A stretch of 42,505 nucleotides of DNA from Fidelibacterota bacterium (GCA_016783665.1 JADHWC010000011.1:1-42505); one strand, 5' to 3'; counted from the stretch's first letter, positions 12,201 to 20,014 are shown. The notes: a model not told the origin generated them from the letters alone. Numbers and translations: made by a program.

Positions 12201-12522
12201 GTTTTGGAGAAGATCCATCTGGTTCGGAAGAAACCTGATCGGGGAAGCATGCTATAGAATCATGAGATAAAAAAGATTCAAGATCATCGCGAAAAACCTC
12301 AGATTCAACGGGATCATTAAATAAAACCAGTAATGGTTTTTTAATTGCCTCAAAAAGCGTAGAAGAAAATACGCTCATTAATGTGGTTGTATTAATTCCG
12401 GATATGCTGAGATTTCCGGTTTTCGTTTCAAGATGACGAACTGATTGAACAAACGGTTTGTGCGATGAAAACGTTTTTGTTAGTTGCGAGATCGGGGATT
12501 GGGATTGTTTCACGTGAAACAC
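9277..12522 (-). CDS. mfd: transcription-repair coupling factor
   Basis: SF2 translocase that removes RNA polymerase stalled at DNA damage and recruits UvrA; 1081 residues, typical length. Seen in order: UvrB-like N-terminal region (FPSGHQRPIRIEFFEDMISS), RNA-polymerase-interaction domain (HLNYGIGKYVGLKK, GGGKVFVPLEKM), helicase motif I (LLCGDVGFGKTEVAIRAAF), DEEH box (IIDEEHRFGVKDKDR), SATPIPRSLHFSLIGARDFS, motif VI region (LYQLRGRVGRHNRRAYAYL) and a shortened TRCF C-terminal domain. The start used is GTG at 12522, one base after the mnmG stop; a second in-frame GTG lies at 12513. Either way the 5' end is built from a perfect parS-like palindrome, giving an FHVKQ N-terminus. No strong Shine-Dalgarno sequence is visible, so coupling to mnmG is likely. 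Confidence 0.96.
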   Translation of the reverse strand: MFHVKQSQSPISQLTKTFSSHKPFVQSVRHLETKTGNLSISGINTTTLMSVFSSTLFEAIKKPLLVLFNDPVESEVFRDDLESFLSHDSIACFPDQVSSEPDGSSPKHINLHLVDSALQTLSSTRRCVAISTYEVLDQRLPSPALIKQKSVLLETGLRFTRENLVARLQHFEYQREYSVEFPMEYAVRGDIVDFFPSGHQRPIRIEFFEDMISSIRIFDVETQLTIEKLKTFSIRPPSTISDGQISGLLSHLPEDALVLLPHSDIHHDCVKNLLEKHDQISSRTIIHLNDLWSSDIHYSVVYPVLEIRGLTAFEKHVGALRLDSSKKHIFLFCINNSQKSRLSTLLQSETISIISAPLSNSFEIPDINLFVYTDIDIFDKKRKTKTFNFLPEDVQHSTFNPDEINVNDLLVHLNYGIGKYVGLKKVSAFGSTRECLVIAYDGGGKVFVPLEKMTVVHKYRSAGGFVPKLSKLGSGEWDRIKLRTKRSIEDVSQEIIELYSKRLKSTGFAYSKDNDFQLSMEAEFSFEETPDQLKAILDIKKDMESDLPLDRLLCGDVGFGKTEVAIRAAFKAVNDSKQVVILAPTTILADQHFVSFTKRLNKYPISIALLSRFVKKADLPRVLKDLADNKIDIVIGTHRLLSKDIKFSDLGLLIIDEEHRFGVKDKDRIKKFRANIDVLSLSATPIPRSLHFSLIGARDFSLINTPPKERLPIFTETISFDKNIIVRSVYNEISRGGQVFFVHNEIKTIASIAASLEKMFPDLIIRFVHGQMPEKLLEPIMFDFINNNIHVLVTTAIIESGIDIPNANTIFINNAQNFGLSQLYQLRGRVGRHNRRAYAYLIVSNPSRLSHQAIKRLQTIQRHTSLGSGYSISLEDLEIRGAGNVFGLEQSGNIHAVGCDLYIKIMSGALSELKDKTAVSEKQIFPAVEEVIVTFPYPSYFPESYISSESLRLNYYKKLCSTTTITDIQQIQSEVMDIFGKLPSEGENLFDLSIIKMYCSLTGIYKIVFYNNRCNCYFQNNHPFKESRTLLTILKEISGALDIYHKFIPSKDLLFVLFYQKNRGISKIKQFLYLLGGKLNL
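12506..12521. promoter_or_regulatory. parS-like centromere site at the mfd start
   Basis: TGTTTCACGTGAAACA is a perfect 16-base palindrome and matches the widely conserved chromosomal parS consensus bound by ParB. It overlaps the first codons of mfd, whose second to fifth residues (FHVK) are encoded by it. It lies about 6 kb from the dnaA/oriC gap, where parS sites normally cluster. parA and parB themselves are not in the window. Confidence 0.88.
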
Positions 12523-12523
12523 A

Positions 12524-14386
12524 CTATCTTTTTAACAGGATCATTAATGAGGTGATATCGGAGGGAGACACGCCCGGAATTCGGGACGCCTGACCAATAG
12601 TTTCCGGGCGAAATTTGTGTAATTTTTCTCTGGCCTCTTTAGTAATGGATTTTATGTTGGAGTAATCCAAGCTGCCGGGGATCCTCAAAGATTCCTGACG
12701 TTTAAATCGGTCGATCTGTTTTATTTGTCTATGAATATAGCCTTTATATTTCACGTCGATTTCAATCTGATCATCTAGACCCTTATACTGCCGAATTCTT
12801 GATAGAAGGTCAGCAGGGAAGAATGATAAAAGAGCAGAAATATGAAATCCCGGGCGGCAGAGGATTTTTTGTAGAAGAACCCCCGAGTGAATAGTGCTTT
12901 CATTTTGGTTCTGCAAAATTGGGTTTATATCAGCCGGACAGACTGTGGTTGATTCGAGAAAATTTATTGCGGCTTTAATTGTAGCCCTCTTTGTATTGGC
13001 AGTTTTGAAGTAATGATCGTTGATAAGCCCAAGCAGATGACCCTTATGAGATAGGCGCATATCGGCGTTATCAAAACGGAGGAGGAGGCGATATTCAGCA
13101 CTGGATGTAAACATTCGATAAGGCTCATTGGGACTTTTTGTGATAAGGTCGTCGATTAAAACCCCAATATAGGCTTCAGATCGATCGAGAAAGAAAGGTT
13201 TTTCCTCTCGAATATTTAAGGCTGCATTTATTCCGGCAACCAGCCCTAAAGCTGCCGCCTCTTCATAGCCGGATGTTCCGTTTACCTGACCTGCAAGGAA
13301 AAGCCCGCCGATCAATTTTGTTTCGAGTGTTCTCTTTAGTTGGTAAGATGGAAAATAATCATATTCAATTGCATAACCGGGCTTTATTATTTCCGCATTC
13401 TCTAATCCCGGGATAGAGCGGAGGCCCCGCAGTTGAATATCGAGTGGAAGACTTGTAGAAAACCCGTTAACGTAAACTTGATTTGCGTTTTCCCATTCCG
13501 GTTCGAGAAATATCTGGTGCGAGTTCCGGTCACCGAAGCGAACGATTTTATCTTCTATGCTTGGACAATAGCGAGGACCAACGCCTCTTATTTTGCCTGA
13601 ATAAAGAGGAGACCTGTCCAGCCCGCGATAGAGAATTTCATGAGTTGTCTTTGTCGTATGTGTAATATAACAGGGAATGTTTTTGGGGCTGAAGCGCTCG
13701 GTTTGAAAAGAAAAGGGAATGGGATCTTTGTCTCCATATTGTGGCAGGACCTTTGTATAATCAATTGTGTCGGCTTTTATTCTTGGGGGAGTGCCGGTTT
13801 TCAGCCTACCGGATTTTATGCCAATTTTATTTAAAGATTCCGTTAAGCCCACCGCGCTCTTTTCATCGAGGCGGCCTCCTGAAAATTGGTCCATTCCGAT
13901 GTGAATTAACCCGTTTAAAAATGTGCCGGCGGTAATAATAGCTGTCTTACAAGGAATCGATCCATGGTTGATGGTTTCCACTGCGACAATGCGGGAATTT
14001 TCAACGACAATCTTTGTGGCAATATCTTCAATGACAGATAGATTATCCTGGTTCATGACACGCTTTTGTATTTCGAGAGAATATTGGTTTTTATCCGCCT
14101 GAGCGCGCGGAGACCACACCGCCCGCCCTTTAGATCGATTAAGCATTTTAAATTGAATGCCGGTTATATCGATAACCTTAGCCATCTCGCCACCGAGGGC
14201 GTCAATTTCAGCAACCAGGTGACCCTTTGCCAGTCCACCGATAGCCGGGTTGCACGACATTCTGGCGATGGCGGTTTTTTCCATAGTTATCAATAAGGTG
14301 TTTATGTCCATTCTTGCAGAAACCAACGCTGCTTCCACGCCGGCATGTCCGCCGCCAACCACGATGTTCTCAAAAGCATGTTTCAC
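12524..14386 (-). CDS. mnmG: tRNA uridine-34 carboxymethylaminomethyl modification enzyme, FAD subunit
   Basis: With MnmE it installs the (carboxymethyl)aminomethyl group at wobble uridine 34 of several tRNAs, using FAD and folate. About 620 residues. Motifs: the FAD-binding GGGHAGVEAA, SCNPAIGGLAKGHLVAEIDALGGEM, TGTPPRI, GPRYCPSIEDK, and the late LFLAGQVNGTSGYEEAAALG. The track uses a TTG at 14410 inside mnmE. I prefer GTG at 14386, which follows AGGG by six bases, lies just past the mnmE stop and gives the usual short N-terminus (MKHAFENIVVGGG). This GTG is inside a parS-like palindrome. The gene follows mnmE directly, so both subunits of the enzyme are coexpressed. No rsmG or parAB follows; mfd does instead. 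Confidence 0.96.
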   Translation of the reverse strand: MKHAFENIVVGGGHAGVEAALVSARMDINTLLITMEKTAIARMSCNPAIGGLAKGHLVAEIDALGGEMAKVIDITGIQFKMLNRSKGRAVWSPRAQADKNQYSLEIQKRVMNQDNLSVIEDIATKIVVENSRIVAVETINHGSIPCKTAIITAGTFLNGLIHIGMDQFSGGRLDEKSAVGLTESLNKIGIKSGRLKTGTPPRIKADTIDYTKVLPQYGDKDPIPFSFQTERFSPKNIPCYITHTTKTTHEILYRGLDRSPLYSGKIRGVGPRYCPSIEDKIVRFGDRNSHQIFLEPEWENANQVYVNGFSTSLPLDIQLRGLRSIPGLENAEIIKPGYAIEYDYFPSYQLKRTLETKLIGGLFLAGQVNGTSGYEEAAALGLVAGINAALNIREEKPFFLDRSEAYIGVLIDDLITKSPNEPYRMFTSSAEYRLLLRFDNADMRLSHKGHLLGLINDHYFKTANTKRATIKAAINFLESTTVCPADINPILQNQNESTIHSGVLLQKILCRPGFHISALLSFFPADLLSRIRQYKGLDDQIEIDVKYKGYIHRQIKQIDRFKRQESLRIPGSLDYSNIKSITKEAREKLHKFRPETIGQASRIPGVSPSDITSLMILLKR

Positions 14387-14394
14387 GTGAAACC
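14379..14394. promoter_or_regulatory. second parS-like site, at the mnmG start
   Basis: TGTTTCACGTGAAACC matches the 16-base parS consensus at 15 positions and differs from the perfect copy at the mfd start only in the last base. It covers the proposed GTG start codon of mnmG and reaches to the last base before the mnmE stop codon. The two copies are 1873 bases apart, in register with the 5' ends of two adjacent genes. Confidence 0.82.
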
Positions 14395-15756
14395 CTATTT
14401 GCCAATGCAAAAGTGACTAAAAATATTGTTAAGAATATCCTCATTTGTTGTTTTTCCCAATATGGCGCCTAAGCGATCAAGAGCTTCGCGGAGGTCTATT
14501 ACAATAATTTCGGACGGATTATCAGCTGTTGCGCTATCGACGGATTTCATAAGACTTTTTCGAGCCATATCAAGAGCTTCTTTATGTCGCAGCCGTGTAA
14601 TAAAGACCGATTCGCTTTCTTGACGGAGCCGCTCAATCTTTTTAACCATTCCGGACGTTATTTCATGAATACCGGTGAGATATTTTGCGGAACAAAAATA
14701 GTGTTGTTGCCCGGCAAATTGTTTTTTTACTTTACTGATCAGGTGAGGCTTTGCCAGGTCTGACTTGTTCAGGATATAAATTACTTTTTCGGAAATTTCA
14801 TCCGATAATTGTAATACGTTGGCCTTGAGCTCAGAAATATCTATGACATAAAGGATGATATTTCCTTTGTTTAAAAGATCTTTGGATTTTGACACACCGG
14901 CAGACTCAATAGAATCGTCGGTGTCACGAATTCCCGCTGTGTCGATTAATCGGAATTGATAATCGCCGACCCGGATTGACTCTTCGATAAAATCTCTGGT
15001 TGTTCCCGGCGAAGGAGACACAATGACCCGTTCTTCTTTTAAAAAGGCATTGAAAAGACTTGATTTTCCACTGTTCGGTGGTCCGATAATTGGGCAGACG
15101 ACACCCTCTCGGCAGATTTTACCATAATCATATGAATTTATCAAAGCCTCTATTTTTGCCGAAACAGCGTTAATTTGTTTAATGATTTCATCTTTGGGTG
15201 TAATTTGAATTTCTTCTTCTTGGAAATCGAGTTCCAGCTCAAGCACGGAAACTATATCAACAACCGCAGATTTTATATTCGATATTATCTCTCCAAACTT
15301 TCCTTCTAAAAGGCCGGCTGAAGCAGTCTGCGCGGAACGAGAGGCAGAGTAGATTATATCAGCAACGCCCTCTGCCTGGCTAAGATCCATTTTTCCGTTG
15401 AGGAACGCGCGCTGTGTAAATTCGCCCGGCGCGGCTCCGCGGGCGCCCTCTTGTTTGCATGCTGTAATAATAAGGTCACACAAAAACGGACTGCCGTGTA
15501 AGCTTATTTCAACCAGATTCTCGCCAGTGTAAGAATTCGGAGCTTTAAAATATGTGACAATGGCAGTGTCGATATAACCGTTTTTGTCATAAAGCCGACC
15601 GAAAATAGCAAGCCGGTGTCTCAGTTGCTGTTTGGATTTGAAGAGGTTCTGTATTATTTCGAAGGATTTATCTCCGGAGAGCCGAACGACTGCGATACCG
15701 CCAAATCCGCCAGGAGTGGACAGCGCGACAATGGTTGATTTGTTTTCTACACCCAT
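14395..15756 (-). CDS. mnmE: tRNA modification GTPase MnmE
   Basis: K+-activated GTPase partner of MnmG in wobble-uridine modification; 454 residues, standard length. N-terminal folate-binding domain (STIVALSTPGGFGGIAVVRLSG), helical domain, inserted G domain with GPPNSGKSSLFNAFL, switch region SPGTTRDFIEE, DTAGIR and NKSD, and the C-terminal FCIGK motif with its essential cysteine. The track start at 15870 lies deep within yidC and adds a non-conserved extension; ATG at 15756, 10 bases after the yidC stop, gives the canonical N-terminus. It sits in the classical rpmH-rnpA-yidD-yidC-mnmE-mnmG order. Confidence 0.96.
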   Translation of the reverse strand: MGVENKSTIVALSTPGGFGGIAVVRLSGDKSFEIIQNLFKSKQQLRHRLAIFGRLYDKNGYIDTAIVTYFKAPNSYTGENLVEISLHGSPFLCDLIITACKQEGARGAAPGEFTQRAFLNGKMDLSQAEGVADIIYSASRSAQTASAGLLEGKFGEIISNIKSAVVDIVSVLELELDFQEEEIQITPKDEIIKQINAVSAKIEALINSYDYGKICREGVVCPIIGPPNSGKSSLFNAFLKEERVIVSPSPGTTRDFIEESIRVGDYQFRLIDTAGIRDTDDSIESAGVSKSKDLLNKGNIILYVIDISELKANVLQLSDEISEKVIYILNKSDLAKPHLISKVKKQFAGQQHYFCSAKYLTGIHEITSGMVKKIERLRQESESVFITRLRHKEALDMARKSLMKSVDSATADNPSEIIVIDLREALDRLGAILGKTTNEDILNNIFSHFCIGK

Positions 15757-15766
15757 GTTCCAGGTG

Positions 15767-17521
15767 TTATTTGCGTCTGGTTTTTGACTGGATTTTGCGG
15801 AGAGTTTCAATCGTCGAAGGACGTTGTTTTTTCGGTTTTGATTTAGCTGGAACAAGTTTTTGTTGGGCAACCGTAAGAAGATTAAAGAGAGTGTAATACA
15901 GGTTTAGTCCGGACGGGAACTGATTGAACATGAAGAAAAACATGATTGGCATCATGTACATCATCATTTTTTGTTGCGGATTTGTGCTGGTTGCGCCACC
16001 GAGTTTCTGTTGTAAAATAGTGGATAGTGCCATAATTACCGGAAGAACATTAACATATTTTCCGTATATGGGAATTGTAAAAGGGAGGGTAAATATGGTG
16101 TCCGGCGCTGACAGGTCGGTAATCCACCAAATAAAGGGCGCGTGTCTTAGCTCAATGGTTGTTCGAAAAACAGTAAAAAGAGCAATAAGAATGGGCATCT
16201 GAAGCAGCAGGGGCAGGCAGCCGCCCATGGGATTGACGCCATGTTCTTTATAGAGCTTCATTTGCGCAGCACTTATTTTTTGCTGGTCATTTTTAAATTT
16301 TATCTTAATCTCTTCTATTTTTGGCTGAAGTTTTTGCATTTCCTTCATGGAGTGCATGGATTTGTTGGTTAGCGGGTAAAGAATAATTTTAATTAAAAAA
16401 GAAAAAATGATTAATACCCAGCCATAGTTTGGAATAATTTTTCTGAGATGAATAAACGTCCATACAATACCTTTGCTTATTGGTCTTAGAATTTTGCCCA
16501 GGCTCATTATATTTTCAAGGCCGGCATTCAGGCTTTTAACTGTTGTATAATCCAGGGGTCCGATAAACAACGCTGTTTGACTGATATCCTCCACAGGCAG
16601 AGATATTTGCATAGAGTATTGTTTATAATAATCCTTGCTGGATATTGGTATCCCGCTTGCCGATAATTTGTATCCGGAACAACTGTTTTGAGGGATGAAA
16701 GACGCCGCGAAATATTTTGTTCTGATGGCTGTCCAGCTTGTTTGCCCCGCGAATCGGGTTTCTTCTGACGCGTTCTTTTTTATATCAAGGGCTTCGGTCT
16801 CTCCGCCGCTGTATGCGTAAGCCTTGGAATATCGTGTTTCGTCTACAATATTTGGCTCGGTATAGGCAAGTCCACCGTCCCAAGAAAGATCATAATGTTT
16901 TGTAGCCATATCCCGCTGTAGATTGCGAAGATCGGTTTCAATATTAATTATATAGTTGTCACCATAGAAAACCAGGGTTTTATGAACAATCTTTATTTGC
17001 TTGTTATCGGTTAATGTAAAGGTGATTGTGGCGGAATCAGCTCCAGACAGCCAAATTGTATTACCGTATGTGTTTTTTGCATGGACGTTGTCAACAATGA
17101 AGTTTTGTTTAAGTATTATAGAATCACCGTCTATAGAAATATACTTTATAATTAGCGGTGATGTATGGTGATCGGTTATGAGTTCAACGAGAGTAGTGTC
17201 GTTTTCTTTAAACATATTATACTGTTTCAAAATAAAACTTGTTAGTGTTCCTCCGCCTATTGATGAGATTCGGGCTGTGTATAAATCCGTTTCGACCGTA
17301 ATATATTCCGCTTTGCTCGCATCAGAAAATTTTGGATGTTGTGTTTTTGAAATCTTGGTCAGATCTTCGGATAAAGTTGACACAGGTTCTTTTTGAGCTT
17401 CAATTTGTATTTCTTGCTCAGGCAAAGTGTCCGGGTTTTTTTTAAAAAGTTTAAAATAGGATGGCATTGCCAGAATAATCAGAAAAATTAAAACGAATGC
17501 CAGTATAGATTTTCTATCCAT
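15767..17521 (-). CDS. yidC: membrane protein insertase YidC
   Basis: Inner-membrane insertase of the YidC/Oxa1/Alb3 family, 584 residues with the Gram-negative layout: N-terminal membrane anchor (ILAFVLIFLIILAMPSYF), a large periplasmic beta domain (about residues 60-330), then the conserved core starting around NYGWVLIIFSFLIKIILYPLTNKSM, with the coiled region MKEMQKLQPKIEEIKIKFKND, MGGCLPLLLQMPILIALF and a C-terminal MMYMMPIMFFFMFNQFPSGLNLYY. The C-terminus is basic. The track start at 17587 lies inside yidD. I chose ATG at 17521, preceded by AGGAAG and overlapping the yidD stop by eight bases. It works with SecYEG or alone on membrane proteins, and lies next to yidD, its presumed helper. 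Confidence 0.96.
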   Translation of the reverse strand: MDRKSILAFVLIFLIILAMPSYFKLFKKNPDTLPEQEIQIEAQKEPVSTLSEDLTKISKTQHPKFSDASKAEYITVETDLYTARISSIGGGTLTSFILKQYNMFKENDTTLVELITDHHTSPLIIKYISIDGDSIILKQNFIVDNVHAKNTYGNTIWLSGADSATITFTLTDNKQIKIVHKTLVFYGDNYIINIETDLRNLQRDMATKHYDLSWDGGLAYTEPNIVDETRYSKAYAYSGGETEALDIKKNASEETRFAGQTSWTAIRTKYFAASFIPQNSCSGYKLSASGIPISSKDYYKQYSMQISLPVEDISQTALFIGPLDYTTVKSLNAGLENIMSLGKILRPISKGIVWTFIHLRKIIPNYGWVLIIFSFLIKIILYPLTNKSMHSMKEMQKLQPKIEEIKIKFKNDQQKISAAQMKLYKEHGVNPMGGCLPLLLQMPILIALFTVFRTTIELRHAPFIWWITDLSAPDTIFTLPFTIPIYGKYVNVLPVIMALSTILQQKLGGATSTNPQQKMMMYMMPIMFFFMFNQFPSGLNLYYTLFNLLTVAQQKLVPAKSKPKKQRPSTIETLRKIQSKTRRK

Positions 17522-17759
17522 GAGAATCTTCCTTATATGTTGGCAATGGATCATATCCGCCGGGATGAAACGGATGACATTTGCCAACTCGTTTAATCGT
17601 TAATAATGACGCTTTTAAGAAACCAAACTTTTTATATGCCATGATGCCATAGCTGGAACAGGAGGGATAAAAACGGCAAGAGGACGGGAGCGCGGGCGAT
17701 AGAACCGCCTGATATATCTTAATAATAAAAACAGCAAGTTTATTTATGATCTTCGACAT
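17514..17759 (-). CDS. yidD: membrane protein insertion efficiency factor
   Basis: An 81-residue YidD-family protein. The diagnostic motifs are LPSSCRFYPSCSSYGIMAYKK, with the conserved cysteines, and KCHPFHPGGYDPLP. An amphipathic/hydrophobic N-terminus ([16 protein letters not shown]) places it at the inner face of the cytoplasmic membrane. It overlaps rnpA by 20 bases and yidC by eight, so all three are translationally linked. The family role is support of YidC-dependent insertion. Confidence 0.93.
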   Translation of the reverse strand: MSKIINKLAVFIIKIYQAVLSPALPSSCRFYPSCSSYGIMAYKKFGFLKASLLTIKRVGKCHPFHPGGYDPLPTYKEDSHG

Positions 17760-18141
17760 TTTTAGTTAGAATAGCGGTTAAATATTCTTTAAACTCCTTA
17801 GAGTTGATATGTCCGGTGTTTTTAGTCACAGAAAAAATAATTCCATGCGGTGTGGTTACAAACGGCTTTGTATTTCTGTATGTTTCGCGAATGGTGCGTT
17901 TTATTAAGTTCCTTTTAACGGCATTGCCGATGCATTTTCTCAAAACAATCATCATTTCCCACTTTTCTTGGGGGGCGGCAACAATAATCACAGAATGGTA
18001 ATTCGCACGGATTTTTTGGTTATGGTTAAGAATTGCGAGATGTTTCTTCTTATCAGATATAATTTCGCTTTTAGGTAGATTAGGCGGAAAGAACTTTTCT
18101 TCCTTTTGCGCGTCTTTTTGCAATGATCCTTTTGCCGCCAT
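17740..18141 (-). CDS. rnpA: ribonuclease P protein component, overlapping rpmH
   Basis: Protein subunit of RNase P, which with the catalytic RNA matures tRNA 5' ends. The conserved part starts at [12 protein letters not shown] and includes the basic RNR-type helix [18 protein letters not shown] (usually GNAVRRNRIKR). The reading frame extends upstream into rpmH in another frame, and there is no standard start next to the conserved part. ATG at 18141 gives 133 residues and a 62-base overlap with rpmH; TTG at 18123, closely after AAAGGA, would still overlap by 44 bases. The N-terminal 20-25 residues ([20 protein letters not shown]) are thus an extension encoded over the ribosomal protein gene, reminiscent of the extended rnpA reported in Thermus. 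The gene overlaps yidD at its 3' end. Confidence 0.88.
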   Translation of the reverse strand: MAAKGSLQKDAQKEEKFFPPNLPKSEIISDKKKHLAILNHNQKIRANYHSVIIVAAPQEKWEMMIVLRKCIGNAVKRNLIKRTIRETYRNTKPFVTTPHGIIFSVTKNTGHINSKEFKEYLTAILTKNVEDHK

Positions 18142-18214
18142 TACTGCTCATTCTTTCTCTAAAACCGTGTTTGTTTTTCCGCTTCCGGTTGCTTGGCTGA
18201 TATGTACGTTTCAT
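18080..18214 (-). CDS. rpmH: 50S ribosomal protein L34
   Basis: A 44-residue protein, too short for the ORF track. It starts [20 protein letters not shown] and ends [10 protein letters not shown], an almost canonical L34 sequence, including the conserved central [13 protein letters not shown] at 18214 is preceded by AGGAAC seven bases... upstream of the start (AGGAACACATG). It is the first gene of the leftward block and faces the origin; its 3' half is also the start of rnpA in another frame. Confidence 0.97.
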   Translation of the reverse strand: MKRTYQPSNRKRKNKHGFRERMSSNGGKRIIAKRRAKGRKVLSA

Positions 18215-18327
18215 GTGTTCCTTTCATTTTATATTACCAAACAATTTTTAAAAGCTACGTAATTTAAAATAAAATTCCTTATTATCAACCGGTCTTTGTT
18301 TTTTTTAGAAATATTTCAACCTTTTTC

Positions 18328-18360
18328 TTGACATTTCAATGTGGACAATTATTTTATATA
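18328..18360 (+). promoter_or_regulatory. possible dnaA promoter overlapping a DnaA box
   Basis: A consensus -35 hexamer TTGACA at 18328-18333 faces dnaA, followed after 17-21 bases by A/T-rich candidates for the -10 (ATTTTA, or TATATA at 18355-18360). The spacing or the -10 is imperfect, so this is tentative. The DnaA-box-like TGTGGACAA lies within the spacer, which would allow DnaA to repress its own gene. Confidence 0.35.
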
Positions 18361-18377
18361 GAGCGCGGATTACCCGC

Positions 18378-18397
18378 TGTTGATAAATTGTTGATAA
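18378..18397. promoter_or_regulatory. tandem DnaA boxes
   Basis: Two exact copies of TGTTGATAA start 11 bases apart (18378-18386 and 18389-18397), in the same orientation. The 11-base step places both on the same face of the helix, typical for cooperative DnaA binding. Confidence 0.7.
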
Positions 18398-18560
18398 CAT
18401 CTTTTTATGAGGATTGTCTTGTCTTTTTTACGTGGTTGTATTTTGGAAGGCGTGTCGTTTTTCTCGACGGAATCATCGTCGGTGGTGATAATCTCTTGTG
18501 ATGTCTATCCTTTTAATTTTGTGTGGTGTTGATAACTAATGAACAGGTGTAACAATATAT

Positions 18561-19952
18561 ATGTATTCTACTGGTGATTATCGGCATATCTGGGATAACT
18601 GTCTGCAACTGATTAAGGGGCGTATTCCGCCGCAGACATACAGCACTTGGTTTCAGCCCATAAAGGCAATTTCTATTACGGACGGCTCTCTCTTTCTTCA
18701 GGTCCCGAACAAATTCTTCTATGATTGGCTAGATAGTCATTATAAAGAGACAATTCAGGGTTCTCTGCGAGAAGTGACGGGGAATGGTCTATCAATAAAA
18801 TACACGGTTTTGCTTACGGATACACCTTCAGAAGAAAAAGAAAAGATAATAGAAACGATTCCTGAGAATTATAATCGCAGCATCAACCTGAAGTCCGCGC
18901 AATCAGGTATGATCGAACGCGGTACCCGCATCAATGAGAACTATGTTTTTGAAAATTTTGTAGAAGGAAACAGCAACCAGTTTGCAAGGGCAGCGTCCAT
19001 TGCGGTAGCAAATAATCCCGGCAAGACACCATTTAACCCGCTTGTAATATATGGGGGCACGGGGCTGGGAAAGACCCATCTGTTACAGGCTATAGGAAAT
19101 AACGCATTATCGACCGGACATGCAAATAAAGTTGTTTATGTATCAAGCGATACGTTTACACTGGACTTTATCGCAGCTATTCAGAAAAATAAAACAACGG
19201 ATTTCTCCAGGTATTACCGCAGCGTGGACATGCTTTTATTGGACGACATCCAGTTTTTTCAAAACAAAGAACAGACCCAGGAACAATTTTTTCACATTTT
19301 CAATGATCTATATCAACACAACAGGCAAATTGTACTGACGACCGATCGTCCTCCGATGGAATTGAAAGGTCTTCAAGATAGATTGTTGTCCCGCTTCCAA
19401 TCAAGTTTGACGGTAGACATTCAACCACCTGACCTTGAGACGCGAATTGCAATTTTAAATAAAAAAGCATCATCTGACGGTCTGGATCTACCCTATGATG
19501 TTATAGAATTTATAGCCCAGAACGTAAAGTCCAATGTTCGCGAGCTGGAAGGTTTTCTCATACGCATGTTGGCATATTCCTCGCTAATGCAGGTTGATAT
19601 AGAATTAGACTTGGCGCGAAAAGTGTTCAGAGAAACCGGCGCTGTTGAGAAAAAAGGTATCGTCTCAATTGAAGACATTCAAAAAATCGTTGGCACATCT
19701 TATTCCATTAACCTGGATTCACTGGTTGGAAAATCGAGGACGAAGGAAGTTGCCGAAGCGCGGATGGTAGCAATGTATCTTGCCAGAGAACATACGAATC
19801 TGTCTTTGAAAACAATTGGAATATATTTCGGTGGACGCGATCACTCTACGGTTGTTCATGCATGCAAATGTGTTGAAGAGAGAAAAACAGACAACGAGCA
19901 ATTTTCAGCCAGAGTGATTTCTATACAGGAAAAAGTGAGAAACGCTATATAG
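18561..19952 (+). CDS. dnaA: chromosomal replication initiator protein DnaA
   Basis: AAA+ initiator that binds oriC and melts it; 463 residues. Domain I is recognisable in WDNCLQLIKGRIPPQTYSTW, domain II is a short linker, domain III has Walker A GGTGLGKTHLLQAIGN, Walker B MLLLDDIQFF and the LSRFQSSLTVDIQPPDLETR region, and domain IV has the DNA-binding signature GGRDHSTVVHACK. The ATG at 18561 follows AGGTG at a long distance of about 11 bases. The gene is transcribed rightward, away from rpmH and from dnaN, so it stands alone instead of heading a dnaA-dnaN operon. DnaA boxes just upstream suggest autoregulation. Confidence 0.98.
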   Translation: MYSTGDYRHIWDNCLQLIKGRIPPQTYSTWFQPIKAISITDGSLFLQVPNKFFYDWLDSHYKETIQGSLREVTGNGLSIKYTVLLTDTPSEEKEKIIETIPENYNRSINLKSAQSGMIERGTRINENYVFENFVEGNSNQFARAASIAVANNPGKTPFNPLVIYGGTGLGKTHLLQAIGNNALSTGHANKVVYVSSDTFTLDFIAAIQKNKTTDFSRYYRSVDMLLLDDIQFFQNKEQTQEQFFHIFNDLYQHNRQIVLTTDRPPMELKGLQDRLLSRFQSSLTVDIQPPDLETRIAILNKKASSDGLDLPYDVIEFIAQNVKSNVRELEGFLIRMLAYSSLMQVDIELDLARKVFRETGAVEKKGIVSIEDIQKIVGTSYSINLDSLVGKSRTKEVAEARMVAMYLAREHTNLSLKTIGIYFGGRDHSTVVHACKCVEERKTDNEQFSARVISIQEKVRNAI

Positions 19953-19985
19953 CTTAAAAAAATATAATAGTGATTGAAAAATAAA

Positions 19986-20014
19986 TTGACAAATAAGATA
20001 ATTATTAGTATAAT
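19986..20014 (+). promoter_or_regulatory. sigma-70-type promoter of ssb
   Basis: Perfect consensus hexamers: TTGACA at 19986-19991, a 17-base spacer, and TATAAT at 20009-20014. Transcription would start near 20021, leaving a leader of about 60 bases before ssb, whose ATG follows a strong AAGGAGG. This indicates high constitutive expression independent of dnaA. Confidence 0.85.

Larger units (their letters stand above)
18215..18560. promoter_or_regulatory. putative chromosomal replication origin (oriC) between rpmH and dnaA
   Basis: A 346-base non-coding gap between divergent rpmH and dnaA, the classical oriC location. It holds several copies or near copies of one 9-mer read as TTATCAACA or its complement TGTTGATAA: exact at 18378-18386, 18389-18397 and 18527-18535; one mismatch at 18282-18290 (TTATCAACC) and 18483-18491 (TGGTGATAA). 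TGTGGACAA at 18340-18348 is the complement of TTGTCCACA, one mismatch from the E. coli box. Long A/T tracts on the rpmH side could be the unwinding element. Both the rpmH and dnaA promoters must also lie here. Assignment rests on position plus box clustering; strand-composition skew was not computed. Confidence 0.82.

Noticed and set aside
17565-17587. Track start of yidC at 17587 and similar long starts for mnmE (15870) and comM (27057)
   Set aside because: The added N-termini overlap upstream genes or lack conservation; better starts with ribosome-binding sites lie downstream.
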